Positions 49,848 through 62,649 of a stretch of 64,000 bases of DNA are shown here, piece by piece. Origin of the DNA: Oryzias latipes (Eukaryota > Chordata > Actinopteri > Beloniformes > Adrianichthyidae); the NCBI RefSeq assembly GCF_002234675.1, contig NC_019859.2, forward strand, positions 30,162,434 through 30,226,433, in the 5' to 3' direction. Below the pieces are notes generated by a model that saw only the letters and a program-made list of their open reading frames with translations, ran no database searches and was not told where the DNA came from. Both the position numbers and the translations under genes were made by a program. Positions within the stretch are counted from its first letter, which is position 1. Each line of letters starts with the position of its first letter.

Positions 49848-50558
49848 TCAGTAACCATCATCATACTCGTTCTGGGCTTGTTGTCGGGCCAGCATGGCCT
49901 GAATTAGGGGGCTGGAGCCAGGCCCAGCTGGGTTCTGTGTTTGAACATGGGCCCACTGCATCCCAGCCTCCTGCTCTGCCTGCTGCCTCGCCTGCATGAC
50001 CTGCATCATGATGCTCGACGCAGGCGGTTCCTCCTCTGCTCTCAGTCTTGCCTGTGTGGCCTGAATGAAGGCGCCTGAGCCTGGCTCAGCCGGATTCTGA
50101 AGCTGAACATCAGTCCACTGCATCCCGGCCTCCTGCTCTGCCTGCTGCCTCGCCTGCATGACCTGCATCATGGCGTTCGACACTGTCGGCTCCTCCTCTG
50201 CTCTCAGTCTTGCCTGCATGGCCTGCGATACAGCGGTAGAGACACTTTCCTCCCTGTAGTTATCATGCACCATTTCACCTTCTGCTCTCTGCCGGGCTTC
50301 CATAGCTAGTGAGAGCGCACTGAGGGATGTAGGGGGGTCCTCCAGCCTCCGATGGAAGTCCTCGCTTTCTCTTTCAGCCCTCTGGCGGGCCAGCATGGCT
50401 TGCATCAGCGCGCTGGAGGTGGAAATGTCGGCGGGAACAGACACTCCATCGCTGTGTCTAGCCTCCTCTTGCTCAGCCTGCTGACGAGCTAGAAGAGCCT
50501 GATGCAAGGCGTTGGAATGACTTCCAGAGGAGCCATCCAAGGAAGGTGGATGTGAGCT
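49848..50558 (-). repeat. Coding repeat array: eight AR-x-x-AE motifs in the tmc5 last exon
   Basis: The exon encodes eight related segments: ALLARQQAEQEE, AMLARQRAERES, AMEARQRAEGEM, AMQARLRAEEEP, VMQARQQAEQEA, ATQARLRAEEEP, VMQARQQAEQEA, AMLARQQAQNEY, spaced about 27-30 residues. Two blocks near the end are near-identical at DNA level with a 162-bp period (49961 versus 50123), showing recent duplication. The motifs are predicted amphipathic helices, Ala/Gln/Glu/Arg-rich. No known domain was recognised. Confidence 0.85.
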
Positions 50559-53500
50559 CTACAATACAGACAGAAAATTGCCAAAAAAACAAGGTTTTGC
50601 AACAAACCTAGAGTGAAAAAGTTTGATAACAAACCCTGCCATGCTTTGTGTCTTTCTTTGGCCGAGACTTCTGCAGGTTCTGGAGTTTGTCTAACAAGAA
50701 GGACTTATCTTTTCCTTCCTGCAGAGAAGAGTTAGAAAATAAAGAAGGAACAAAGGAATTAAAAAGTCCATCTAACGCTACAAAAGAAAGATATTGAAAT
50801 GCTCACATTGACAATCCTCTGCTTCAGGAGGTCAATCAGCATCTTGCGGCCTTGAATAAGTTGATAGAAGACGTATGTGATCGCCCTGAACAGAAAGAGC
50901 ACCGTGTTTCACATGGAGATAAAGGCAAACAAGAAAGCTCAAACCGTTGCTGACATCTGGATGTTAGTGAAGCACAAAGACAGAAAACTTACAGGATGAT
51001 GAGAGTGATGAGAAAGTAGAAGATTTCACTTTTGATGATGTTTTCGAAGATCCACACGGCCCAGCCAGAACCTGGGAGGGTCTGCAGACCGGCCATCCAG
51101 AGTTCAACCACACTGAAGGATCTATCTAGGCCCCGGAAAGGGCCGCAGTTCTGGGAGGGGTTCAGACTACAGAGCAGGACGGGATGAAATAACAGCAGAA
51201 ACATTCATATTTCTGTTTAGTTTTCAAATTCATGAGGTCAAAGCCTGTTTTTATGTTTGTGATTAGGTTTGGGAGCTCTGAAGTATTTAGTAATGTGCTA
51301 ACATTTAAATGGACGTTGGTTTAAACATTATTTCAGATAAAAGAACTGAATTCAAGAAATTCATGATTTTCATTTTCAAAAACTTCATTAGTTTATTTTT
51401 CACTTAATGTCAGTTTCACATTTCTGCTGCAGAGCGTTCAAAATGTATATAAATGTTTTTGCCGCCGCCCTCTCACCTCCAGGCGGTGTATCCAACTATC
51501 GATATGGCTCCCACATAAAAGGGGATGAAGAGGAGGAAGATGAAGATGGTTTGCATCTGTGCTGCCCTGCCGGTTCGACACGGAGGCTGGCAGTTTTGGG
51601 TCAGGCTGACCTGGGAGGGGGGCCAACAGAAACATTTACCGTACACACAAACATAATCCTGGCACTGCAAAGCAAACAAACTCCTTTTGTCCGATACAGA
51701 TCAAATGTCGGATCACACTCAGGTCTTCCCGCTTTCTAAGAATAGTCGACCTCAAAAGCTCACAAAGCAAACTGTGTGGATTTTCCATACCCCTAAATGG
51801 AGCTCAAGCACATTAAAGGATTTTAATTAATTATTGAAAAATGTTCACAAACAGAGTAATGTGAGCTATTAGGAAAATACAACATGAGGCCACTGTGACT
51901 GCAGAGGCTTTGTTGGGTGCCTGTCAGTCAGCCTCAGGCATTCCTGCTAACATTACCTTCTTCAAATAAAACAAGATGAAGAACTTGAGAATCTGGATGC
52001 TCGGTAGAAGAGGAGAAAAGTAGAGTCCAATCCTGTAAGGAAAAAAAAGAGATCTGAAAAACTATAACACCAGCCGGACAAGAAGAGAGCACTTCATAGT
52101 TCCTTTTTGTCTACCAGGCCAGTGTCTGTGCATAGATGAGATCCAGGACATTCCTGGCAACATCAAACTCTGGCGGCCCAAGACGCCGATGCAGCTTGGT
52201 TCCGATCACACTTTAAAACAAATCAACTTAAATTAAGTTTGAACAATTTAAGAGCAAAAACAGATCAAACTGAACCAGAACTCACTTCCTGAGAAACTCC
52301 CCGAAGAAAGATCCCAGCATCAGGAATAAAAAATCAACAATGACCAGACGGTAGAGAGCTTGGCCCACCATGGACTCCCAGCACAGAAAGGATTCTCTCT
52401 GAGACACTTCATTCATCCAGTGGTAGCACAGAACTCCCAGAATGGACATCCTGAGCAAGACGTTCCTGCAGAAGCAAAAATGTAAAGAAACTTGGCATCT
52501 ACTAGAAAGAGTTATACATTTTACACCAACTTTTATTTACTTTTAGGCATAAAGTGCCTTCCCAACACAAGAGTAATATATGACAGCTATTTGTAAAAAA
52601 TAAACAAATAGTCTTTTTGATTTGTTACTTAAAAAATAGTTTACATTACATAAACATGAACTGAGAAAATAAAGACCCTGGTGGAAAATAATGAAGCTGA
52701 GCAATTGTGAATGAAATCCTGAAATAAACTGTGAGTTTTTCTTTTGCTACACCTAAAACTTATTACAGTTAAAGGACCTACACCATGCCAAATTAATTTT
52801 TGAGCTTTCAAGTATATTTTAGCTTTCATTCCTCACGAAAAACAACCCCAAAGCGGTATTTTGATCCATGCATGCTAACCTCAATTGAGTACCAGCCCCT
52901 CCTAACCCACGAAAACGGGCTTGTTCTTTCGTTGAGAACAGCCCCTTCCAGGAAGAGTCTGTGCCACCAGCACCGCCCCCCGGACAGCACAAACACCCAC
53001 TTTCTTTGTGAAGCTAGCAGTGATCAACAATACACTTTCATTTTATATGCGCAATATGAACATCCATCTTTGTAAAAGTTGTTGTTTGTTTTCGAGGGCG
53101 AGACATAAGCTATGTTTTTTATTATGGGGCCAGGTCAGTCTGGACGCCTTCACACGTCTGTGTTAAATCAAATACTGATTATTTCATGATCTAAAACATT
53201 TTAATCTAACAAACAAACCCTCACCTGACCACTTGGCTGTAAATCTGACTGCGGTTGTTTGAGTAGTGTTCAAACTTATTGAAGAGGGAGAAGAAGAGCG
53301 GGATCACCAGGTTCATTAGAGACACCACAAAGGGGACGAGCAGAGTCTCCGCCTCCTGCTGCAGTGAAAAGCTGGAAGCGCCTGGCCCCCACTGAGAAAA
53401 TAACTGAAAGCAAAGACAAAACCAGTTATGAAACCAGGTAAATCATGTGCAGCTGCAGCCTGAGCCTACAGTTCCTGATGCATGCTGGGAAAGACTGTCT

Positions 53501-56500
53501 ACATCACCTTGTAAATGTTTTATGATTCTGTAAAAATACTTTTATGGTGATCTGAAACCTAACAGACATGGATACTTTTGTTCTGCTGCAAGAAAGATTA
53601 CTCAACAATCTACACTTGTCGTGAAAAGAAAACAACAAATGGCTCTGACAGGCCCTCGGCTCTGAAAGGCCATCAGCTCTATCAGGCCCCTGGATCTAAC
53701 GGGCCCCCCCTCAGATGGCCCCTTAGATCAAACACTAAAGTCTCAGCTCTATCAGCTGTGTTTGCCAATAGTTGTAAGGAAGCCTTGTTGCCGTGGTGAC
53801 AGTGGACTGAGAGTCACTGTGAGCTTCAATAGTGAACTTTGCAATGATAACAGATTCATTTTTGGCAGGTGGTCTCTGTTCAGACTATGTTTTTATGTAT
53901 TTGGGATGTTTGCTAGGCCTCTTCAGAACTAAAAGTACTTCATTAGCAAAATGTATTTTCTGAAACCAAATGTATTTTTTCCTCTCGCTCAACATTCTTG
54001 ATGAGAATTTTGCTGCGAAACAAAAAGTAAGACTTGTTTTCTAGAAACAAGGTGTGTTAAACGTGAACAAACACATTCCTGTCATGCCTCCCTGGAGATC
54101 TCCTGCATTTGAATCACGCCATAATCTTTTCCTGACAGTTACATGTAAGTAGGTCCACTATATTGACTTTCTGTAAATTGTTGCTGCAATACAACAATCC
54201 AACTGCGCTCTTTTCCTTACCTTCTTCCTCTCTCTGTGGCAGTTTCGATTTTGAGATGACCCCTTTTTTATTGTTTAGGTTATTGTGCACGCTTTGTGCA
54301 AAGTTAGATCTTTTTTCACTTTATGGGCAACATTCCAAAGAGGAATTGTTCTCCCTGTGTGAGATTTAGTTTCTCCTTGACTTGAGTACCTTTTCTTCGT
54401 ACTGGCAGAGAAAGAAGATGCTGGCAGCACAACCAGCAACCAGTGCGGTGGAAACGAGCCAGGAGCCCAAATGAATCCCGGAGTGCTTTAGCTTTTCACG
54501 AAGTGTCAGCAGCTTCTGCTGGGCTTTTTCTGACAGAGACTCCTGGAAAATGAGAGCAAAATCAAATATGGCAAACAAGTTAATCCACGTTTGAATAAAG
54601 CTAGCCGTCTGAAATGGTTGTGCTATCCTACAACGCCAAAATCTGCAATGACAGCCACCTTGAGTTGGACTCGGAGGTTGTTCTTCCGCTGAGTCACCGT
54701 TTTCTCACCGGTTAGACTAAAATCCCAGCTGCACAGAAGCTGCCATGCACTGGTGGAGGCTGGGTCTACCAGAACAAAGTTCTTCTTGAATGAACTCGCC
54801 ATACTGCAGGAGGAAACATAAATGCTCAACAGGAAGTCCTAGACCAGGAGGAGGGAATGGAACCAGCATAGATTTAACAGTGCCCTCAAACTCACCTGAA
54901 TGTCAGGGCGATGCCACACAGCACCATGTACACAACAATGGTGAAGAAGTAAGCCAGCTGTAGGTTGTACTCCACCCCATGCCTTAGGGTTTCGTTGCTG
55001 TAGGCACCATAGTACATGACAGTGTGAGTGAAGTAACCCTGTGGACACAAATTCTGGGTCAGAACCTGATTTCTTGATCTTTATTGTTTTATTTTTTTCA
55101 ACTCAAATAAACCACAATTCAAAATGAACACTTTTGGGTGAAGTCTGGCCCCACTCACAGCTCCAGTCAGTAACTCCAGTCCTCTGAAGCTCACGTTGGA
55201 AGTGATGTTGGGGCCATAAACGAGCAGAGGGACGGTGATGAAGCTGAAGTTGACCACGAAGGAGAAAATGTTGAACAGGAGAAGCCACTTGAGAAACAAA
55301 AAGTAGGTGAGAACGCTGGTGCCAAACTTTCCTCCAATCTCCTTCATGATGCCGTGCCACAGTTCCAGCGCCTGCCTGGCCGATCGCATAGTGTAACTGC
55401 ACCTTCTGAAAAACTGACACAACCACTTCTGAACAACTGCAAGGGCTTTTGTACCATTGATAATCTCATAAAAGTACACATTGTTAACACTCACCAGGGA
55501 TACATTTTCGGATAATTCTGCAAACCATGTGAATTCATGGGATTTCTTGACCGATCTGAACGCCATCACTTTATTCCTGTTCATTTGTAATACAACAATA
55601 ACATTACAAGCGAGTTCACTCAAACATCCTAGGTGACAATACAACCCTTCACCCTGAATGTAGACAGTTGATCCTTTTTTTCAACCTCCCTTGTTTAGGA
55701 CAAAAAAGTGATATTTTTCTGCCAAACAGTGTTCCTGACTTCCCTGTGTTTCAGCAAGGGTGATCCCATTTTAAGCTTTGCAGATGATGTTGTTTTGTTT
55801 GTCTGATCTCCAGCTATCACTGACTAAAGATGAAAAGTGAATCAACACCTTTCGCTGACCTAGCCTTGGTGCTCCATAAAGGCGTGGGAAATTGCAGCAA
55901 TCTGGGAAATCTGAAATTTAAAAAATAACTTCCTCTTAATTAGATCATTAAAGGAAGTTATGTGCTCCCTTAAGTGGTCAATGTCTTTCGGTAAAGGCCA
56001 AGCCCCCCAACTTAACCCAAATTTGGTACAAACCAGGAAGTAGTAAATGTGGCTGCTCTTCAAAAAAACAATAGAGGTTGGTTGCAGAAGGAACGAATTT
56101 ACTATTGACTCCTATGTTAAAAAAGTCTGAATTTACACAATATCTATGTGCACGATCTAGTGTCAAAGCTCTTTTTAATGTAAACTGCTTCATGTCCATG
56201 ACAACTAAAGGGGAGGCAGGATTAAAGTATTCATTTTGCTTTTATTAGAGCTCAAATTTGCACCAATCCGGGTGCTTGTTCCCCCATGTTTGAACTTCAA
56301 ACTCTCCTTTTGTTTGCCAACAAAGGCCTCTTTTTGTTGCGCAGAATCCAGTGTGTTACTTTACAGATGTTCTATCCAATGTGACTGTGGTAAGGACATG
56401 GAGGTCCTCAAGTGGGCATTCCTAATGGTCTACAAGCTTATTTTTCTCAACAACCTGAAAACTCAATGTTCTTTATTTCTACTGCCCGTTTCCAAAGCTA

Positions 56501-59500
56501 AAACTTCAAAGTGCTTCACATTAAAATAGCAGCACTTTTGAACAGTTTTTTTTTAAAATTTGGCTGTTTTACCAAATGTGAGGGATTTGAGATCATCTAG
56601 GAGCTCAAGAATCTGTGCACGTTAGAGCTTAAGGGTGTTATCTTTCTCGTATCAAAAAAGAATCTTAAAGACCTGATGATGCTGATCCAGCCTTCATGCT
56701 GCAGTTATCTCCAAACACAATGTTGCCATGCCAACCTCAGCTCTCCAGAGATGTTTTGATAAAAGAAGTTACTGTTGAGTTAAGATAGTGGTTGCTGTGT
56801 GGCCATATCTAAATGCTCATTATTGACTAATTATCATGATCGATTGAGCGTTACCTTATAAATAAATAAATAACTTGGGGCCGTCGTTGTTAGGGTGTAA
56901 TGGTTAACTTGATGGCTTTGAACAGCGCTGAAAGCAGGCTACATGCTTTTGTCTGACTCAACCCACCTTATGTTCTTCTTCTCTTCAAAGCTCATTGTGA
57001 GCTCCCGGATGGCCCGAGTTTGTTCTAGAGTGGACATGCCAACAAGCTCCTTCACCAGGTTTTGTTCATCTGTCATGAATGAAATGACAAGTCAAGTGTT
57101 GCCTCTTGTCTTTCCCATATCTCATATCAGGAAGGCCTTTTGGCAGCCACACTATGGAGGGAAAATAGTCTCACTGGATTTGTTTGTGGAATCTTTCATT
57201 TGAAACTTGTGTCTGCCTGTTTGTATGGAACTTTGGATTTGCATAATACTTGATTTGTGACTCATACAATACACTTTGGGAGTAACTGTGTGTACTTGCA
57301 ATTGTGTATTTAAACTCAAATATCAAAAACCTACGGATACAAAATACAGTTTTCGCAAGCACAACTTCAAATGACAGCAGCTTAAAACTAACTAACGGGT
57401 CCTACGCGAAGAAATCTTTAAATACGGTGTGAGGCTCTTTTTATGTTTTTAGATTTGTGCATAGAATGCTGGGTCATCAGAAATTTCTAATCAACTTACA
57501 CTGTGAGTTTAACACTTTCTTAAACAGATTGATACGATTTCAAAAAATTGTCTGTTTTTAAAACAGTCATCACAGTTTTCCAGAACATTCCGCTCCCTCT
57601 CGGCAATGCCTAAGAATGCCTATTTCGACTTGTTTTTCAAATTTAATTATCAGAGGAAATCTGTTTAACAAAGGGGAAAAAATGTCTAGTTTCTACTAGA
57701 TATTATTCACAATCTAAGTTCAAAGTAGCTGATAAGAAAACTCTGAAGACCCAGCTTTCTGGCAACATTTAAATGCATCGTCTTCGCACAAATCTGAAGA
57801 CGTGAAGAGTCTCACAACCCTTTGTGTACTTATAACTCTCATCTGTGAGTAAATGTGTTTTTGTGTGTGTGTGTCAGGTGATTTCTGTGTAGTACTTAAA
57901 GATTTGTATGCGTACCAGCTGTTTTCAAATTCATTGTCAACTTTAAGCTGCTGTCATTTCGGGTTTGGGTGCGTAAATTGTGTCTTGTATTCATACGCTT
58001 GGTATTCGAATGTTTTTATGAAAATACACAAGTGCAAGTACACACAATTACACACAAAATGTATTGTGTAAATCCATTTAGACTATTTTCTCTCCGCACC
58101 ACACTTTCTGCTGCGTGAATTCAGGGGAACCGCCCACCGTTTTCCATCTCCTCCCTGATGGCGTTCTCAGTCACATCCACATCAGCAGGACTGGCGTGAG
58201 GAAACATGCTCATTCGTCTCATTGCTAGTCCTCTCAGTCTCACGGTCATGTTGTCTGCAGAACAGAGGAAACATCAAAATGGTTCTTTTATGTTGCTTCA
58301 TTGTAGCTCAGTACAGACTTTTGCTTATCGTAATAAGAGAATCACCCCAGAATTGAGTAAAACTGAACAAATAACAAGACTACAGCTGTTACTGTTTGAT
58401 CCCACACCTTTATTTTATCTTTACAGCAGTTATGGTCCCAAAGAATCTATTAGACTGTGCCAGAGTGTAATGTGTCATGGCATGCTTTTTCTAAACCTAA
58501 AATTTATCAGCTTTATCATCATTCATTTTACATATTACAGTTCCTGTTTCAGTGTTGGAACATTCTTAACCCTTATGCTATCTTGTGGGGTCCATATGAC
58601 CCCACTCCCAACATTGGGAGTGGGGTCATATGGACCCAACAAGATGGCAAAAGGGTTAAGTCAAACTGAATCCTTTTCAAAAACAAGCCTACTGAATAAA
58701 ATCCTATATAACTTTAGTTTTATTTTAGATTTTTTAAAGAAAAAAATATATATAAATGTTTATAAACAGTTGTATGAATATTGCTGTATGACTCAGCTTG
58801 TGGGGAATTTAAAGCTCATGTGTGTGCATATCTTTACAGCTGGCACAGTCTGAGGTTTGGTTAAGTCTTTCCACTCATTTTCTTTGCCAGCTTCCTTGTT
58901 ATTTGTGATTTTCCGTCATGAACCTCTGTCAATGATTGTCCAGCATGACTTTAGGTCAGGCTCTCAGACAAAGACTGCACTTGGCTTAGAAAAATAAAAA
59001 ATATAAAAGATCTCAGCATTAAATGGGACACATAGGTGGTGGAGTGGAGAAAAACTCCTTCAGTTAGTTCAGCTCCTACCTGATAGCAAAGAAGGAAGTC
59101 GAGCTTGAGGAGGCTGATTGTACAGATTATCTGCTTGAAACTTGTTGTGATCTGAAAAAGAAGATGAAGAAGGAGAATCAATTTGGCGTCACGAAACATC
59201 TAAACAAAACTGAGGTCGTTTAAAACTGAATATTGCCTGCTTTTTTCATGTGGATTCCAAAGCATTTTAGTATGACAGAGACTGTCTTGCACATGGTAAC
59301 AGCAATAAAATCATATTCAGAGTGTTTCCTCAAGGATTTTTTGGGCGTTGGTTGGAGTATGGTGGGGTGGGGGCATTGAGGAGACATGACATACAGTTTG
59401 TTGAAAAGTGAGTTGAAATTTGTATTTTCAAGAATTAATATGAAAAATAAACAAATACATTTAACAACCGAGTCAGATAAAATGAAAAGGATTATTTTGT

Positions 59501-62157
59501 GAGGAATCATTAGCAAGGTCTGTACCTAAGCCAAGAACACTGAATTTATCTGGGTTAAATGTATTGTAGAACAGCTCATTCAGTTGTACTGTGCTGAATT
59601 GAAATTAGTGGCATAACATCTGATTCCCAGTTTGAACATAATTTCTGACCAAACCATCATCATTTATCAGTTAGTAAAAGGTTTATGATGCTTAGAGAGT
59701 TGGAGTCAGATATTAATAACTTCATTCTGTCGCTTAGCTTATTCAAGTTACTGATGTTTTTGTGGACGTCTATGTCACTTTCGGCATTTTTTTCTTTCGG
59801 GGTCACAAGGTTGCTGGAGCTTGTCCCGGCCACTGTTGGGCAAATAAGGCGGGGTACATGCCGAACAGGTTGCCCGTCTGCTGCAGGACCATGCAATCAC
59901 TCTCACACACACTCGCACATGCACACTTCAGAGTCACCAAACATCCTGTGAAGCGTGTTTTTGGAAGCCAGAGTGCCCGGAGAAAACCCACTCCGGCACA
60001 GGGAGAAAATGCAAACTCCACACAGAAAGGTCCCTGCTGGGATTTGAACCACGGCCTTCTCACTGTGAGACGAGACGCTAACTGCCCCACTGTGCATTCC
60101 TCCGCTTGTAAAATCTGTTGTGAGTTATCTTAAGCTGATGAGCCTGCCTTTTATCTGCTACAAAGCTGCTCTATTTCCCAACACCGTATCGCCCCTATGT
60201 TCTAAGCCACATTTTCAAATACTGATAATAACTGTAGCTTTTGGAATGACTCTCCTGCCTGCATCTGTACTTCACCTTTTTAAATAATAAACCCAAAATG
60301 AATTGTGTTGTAAATGTCAATCAAAAATAATTGGAAACAATGAAAATACAAATCACTTCTTCAAACTAAATTTTAATTAAGCTACATAAATGTAAAGTGA
60401 GAAAATGTTTGAAAAATATATATTATTTACTCATTTATTATTTTTACTAAACTCTATCAATTTGACTAAAGTCTTCAAAATTACTTCCAGAGCACATTTT
60501 ACCATACAGGGAAATTTGTATATCTCTGTTTATTATTTTTGGTTGTTAATTAATCTTGTTATTCTCTGCTTATTGTTTGATAACTTGGGATCTCTTAATT
60601 TCTCTTTTACATCCCATCTGGTCTATTTTTTTCTGAGAAGAAGTTGTAATGGACATTGCTTTGTTTAGGATGCACTCTTTCATTTTTTGTAGCTGTGTTC
60701 ATCTTCAAAAAAGTAGTAAAAAAGTAAGAAAATACCAATTTTTTTTTATTAAGAAAAAAAGAAGAGAAATAAATACACACAATGCTATACATGCCTGTAA
60801 CTCCCTTGACTTTTTGCAAAGCCAGACCCTTGGCAGTAAAGATGGAGCAATATTCGTGACGTTTAAAGGCGCAGCGACTCATCATTTCTAAAAGAATGTT
60901 GAGGAAATACCGTTTTCTAGAATCATTGGAAGGCAAATTTACACAAAAGTACAATTTTTCCCTGTTTTTGCAGGAATGGTGGTTGTTTTGCCCGGCTTGC
61001 CTTCAATAAATGTGTTACCTTGTTTCTATGGTAACCCAGGAGGAAGTTTAAAAAAAAGGATTGGATTGCTGTGGCAGAACAGCGATTTTTCACCCTGCAC
61101 AATAATCTGTTTCTCTCTGAGTTTTAATGAAATTTATGACAAACAAACTCAGATAATAAAGCACTAGTGGAAAAACTCGCTATATTTATCTAAAACAAAT
61201 GATCTCACAGAGAAAGGTTTCATGCGAAAACAAGACTGTTTGTTTATCTTGTCATTGAGTCTTAATCAGGATGTCTTTTTAATTTAGATTCATAGTGGGG
61301 GAAAAATAAACATAAATAGTCAAAAGAATATTTTGACAGATCAAAGCAAATGATGTGAAATTCAACAGATGATTTCAAAATAAAGTGGTGGTTTTCACAG
61401 AAAGGAAAGTCCAGGCTTGAAAGTAAAACTTACAGGGATGATGTGGGAATGAAGGAGCCCCTGCTCCTGTGGGGATGTGGTCCATTGGGTGGCTCTCCTC
61501 CTGCAAGCCCCCACTGGATGCCCCCCAGGCGGCCTCATCTCCCCCCCCAAGCCTCCCTCCCCACCGGACGGGCTCCTCTCTGGCATACGGGTTTGTGTGG
61601 GGGGCGTTACTCCAAGACCTGCAGACAACCACAGAGAATTTGGATTTTAAATGTCGATTTCAATCTGACCATTTTTTTTTTCATTTCACTTTTCTTCAAT
61701 AAGAAATCCTTTACCCAATGAAGACAATTCAAACTGTTGAGTTTATTCTGGTAACTTTTAATTGAATGCTTATTTTGAACACTTTTGTTTCTTTTTCTTG
61801 GGATTTCTTTTCCTTTTTTTTTCTATTTTGTACTGTAATCTAAGCTAACTTCTCTGGGAGTGTAGCTGCTGGAGCAATCAGCTTTCAGTTTTTTATTATG
61901 AATATGGTTTTAAATGGACTAAAACACAACTGAAATGCAGGTCTCTTCTTATAAAAGTCTATATTTCAGCATTTAAAATTCCCAACTGATTGAACGTTAT
62001 CATGTTATTTCCGCTTCTATTCTCCAGTGATCAGTTTTCACCAAATAACAATAATTATGTATTGGAAAAAAACAACCACAAACCTTTTGTCCATTTCCAG
62101 CGTCTCACTGTCGTGATAGGCGGCATTGAAGACCCCTCTGCTGCTGTAGCTCGTCAT
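49848..62157 (-). CDS. tmc5: Transmembrane channel-like protein 5 (TMC5) with a repeat-built C-terminal tail
   Basis: Eighteen coding exons, in gene order: 62157-62084, 61618-61434, 59151-59080, 58254-58138, 57069-56967, 55405-55159, 55038-54896, 54803-54659, 54542-54390, 53403-53225, 52465-52286, 52210-52115, 52032-51957, 51610-51477, 51166-50993, 50885-50807, 50718-50635, 50558-49848. They sum to 2952 nt (983 aa) with every phase matching. Seen: Gly-rich disordered N terminus, MSFEEKKNIR, the TMC hallmark GGKFGTSVLTYFLFLKWLL, LLTGAGYFTHTVMYYG, CWESMVGQALYRLVIVDF (about 503) and VARNVLDLIYAQTLAW, across about ten membrane helices. Known: TMC proteins are ten-helix OSCA/TMEM16-like membrane proteins; TMC5's function is little studied. 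TMC5 is preferred over TMC7 from the loop and tail sequence (INEGKDK-type NEGKDKSFLLDKL). The last exon adds 236 residues of repeats. The ATG follows a stop in frame; more 5' exons are possible. Confidence 0.93.
52765..53130 (+). repeat. Interspersed repeat family A, copy 2 (in tmc5 intron)
   Basis: Aligns with the reverse complement of 7695-8096 along its length. It lies between the tmc5 exons at 52465 and 53225. Non-coding. Confidence 0.7.
53404..54389 (-). other. tmc5 intron
   Basis: About 1-kb intron. No exon or recognised repeat. Confidence 0.8.
55406..56966 (-). other. tmc5 intron
   Basis: About 1.6-kb intron. A frame continuing upstream of 55405 to 55644 is intron read-through: the acceptor CAG|AAGGTGC is the only one that fits the phase of the upstream exon ending at 56967. 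Confidence 0.75.
57070..58137 (-). other. tmc5 intron
   Basis: About 1.1-kb AT-rich intron; no recognised element. Confidence 0.75.
58570..58655. mobile_element. 86-bp palindromic piggyBac-like MITE in tmc5 intron
   Basis: Flanked by TTAA at 58566-58569 and 58656-58659. The arms CCCTTATGCTATCTTGT ... and their complement ACAAGATGGCAAAAGGG, with GGGGTCCATATGACCCCA and TGGGGTCATATGGACCC inside, make a nearly perfect hairpin about 40 bp long around the central AACATT. Termini match the nested MITE at 46832. Confidence 0.88.
59152..61433 (-). other. tmc5 intron containing a dispersed repeat
   Basis: The 2.3-kb intron between the second and third coding exons. Besides the repeat at 59797-60105 nothing was recognised. 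Confidence 0.7.
59797..60105 (+). repeat. Dispersed fish repeat (GGTTGCTGGAGC family), longest copy
   Basis: Contains GGGGTCACAAGGTTGCTGGAGC, GGCGGGGTACATGCC, AGAAAACCCACTCCGGCAC, TGCAAACTCCACACAGAAAG and ACTGCCCCACTGTGC in order, the tail of a common teleost retroelement. Fragments of the same family lie at 8884 and 33560. Confidence 0.75.
61619..62083 (-). other. tmc5 intron after first coding exon
   Basis: 465-bp intron with donor GTTTGT and acceptor CTGCAG. It contains a pyrimidine-rich tract near 61770-61830 and no recognised element. Confidence 0.65.
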
Positions 62158-62559
62158 CAGATCCTTCAGTATAATCTTTTTTCGCTTTTTTTCACGTTAT
62201 TTCTTTAAGCTGCCTTCAAAGTGCTTCTTCAAAAACAGAGAGTGAGAAAAGAAATAAGAAAAAAATACAAAAAAGCACATTAGGCCAAAAGTTCATCATC
62301 AGAAAACATTAACTGCCATTAATCTGGTCTGGTTCACATGTGTAGGCCAAGTGGTTTTAGGCTGTTAAGCAGGTGTAATTTAATCTCTTTCGCTCATCTT
62401 CATCACTTATTCACTAGGCAGGGTTGGTTTCCATCTCATCTGACTGAGCTGAGTGCTTCTCCAACAGAGTCCGTTTAGCAGCAAACAGAAGAAAGCTCAG
62501 AACAGAAATGTCTCTCTAAAGAAAGAACATATTCATATAAAGTCTATCTCACCTCACAC

Positions 62560-62649
62560 CTGATCCAAAAAAGAAGCAGTTCTGGTGAGGCAGACCAAGC
62601 AGTGTGAGCAGGAGCAGCTCCTGGGAGTCAGCCCTTCTGTGTTGGTCCA
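62560..62649 (-). other. Possible 5' non-coding exon of tmc5
   Basis: A 90-bp stretch bounded on the minus strand by TTTCTTTAG acceptor and CAG|GTGTGA donor. It has no ATG in frame with tmc5. It may be an upstream untranslated exon; this rests on splice signals alone. Confidence 0.3.

Noticed and set aside
55406..55644. Upstream continuation of the tmc5 exon frame
   Set aside because: The upstream exon ends in phase 2, which fits only the acceptor at 55405/55406; the extra residues are not TMC-like.
58206..58853. 215-codon plus-strand frame
   Set aside because: Antisense to a tmc5 exon and running through the palindromic MITE; no family match.
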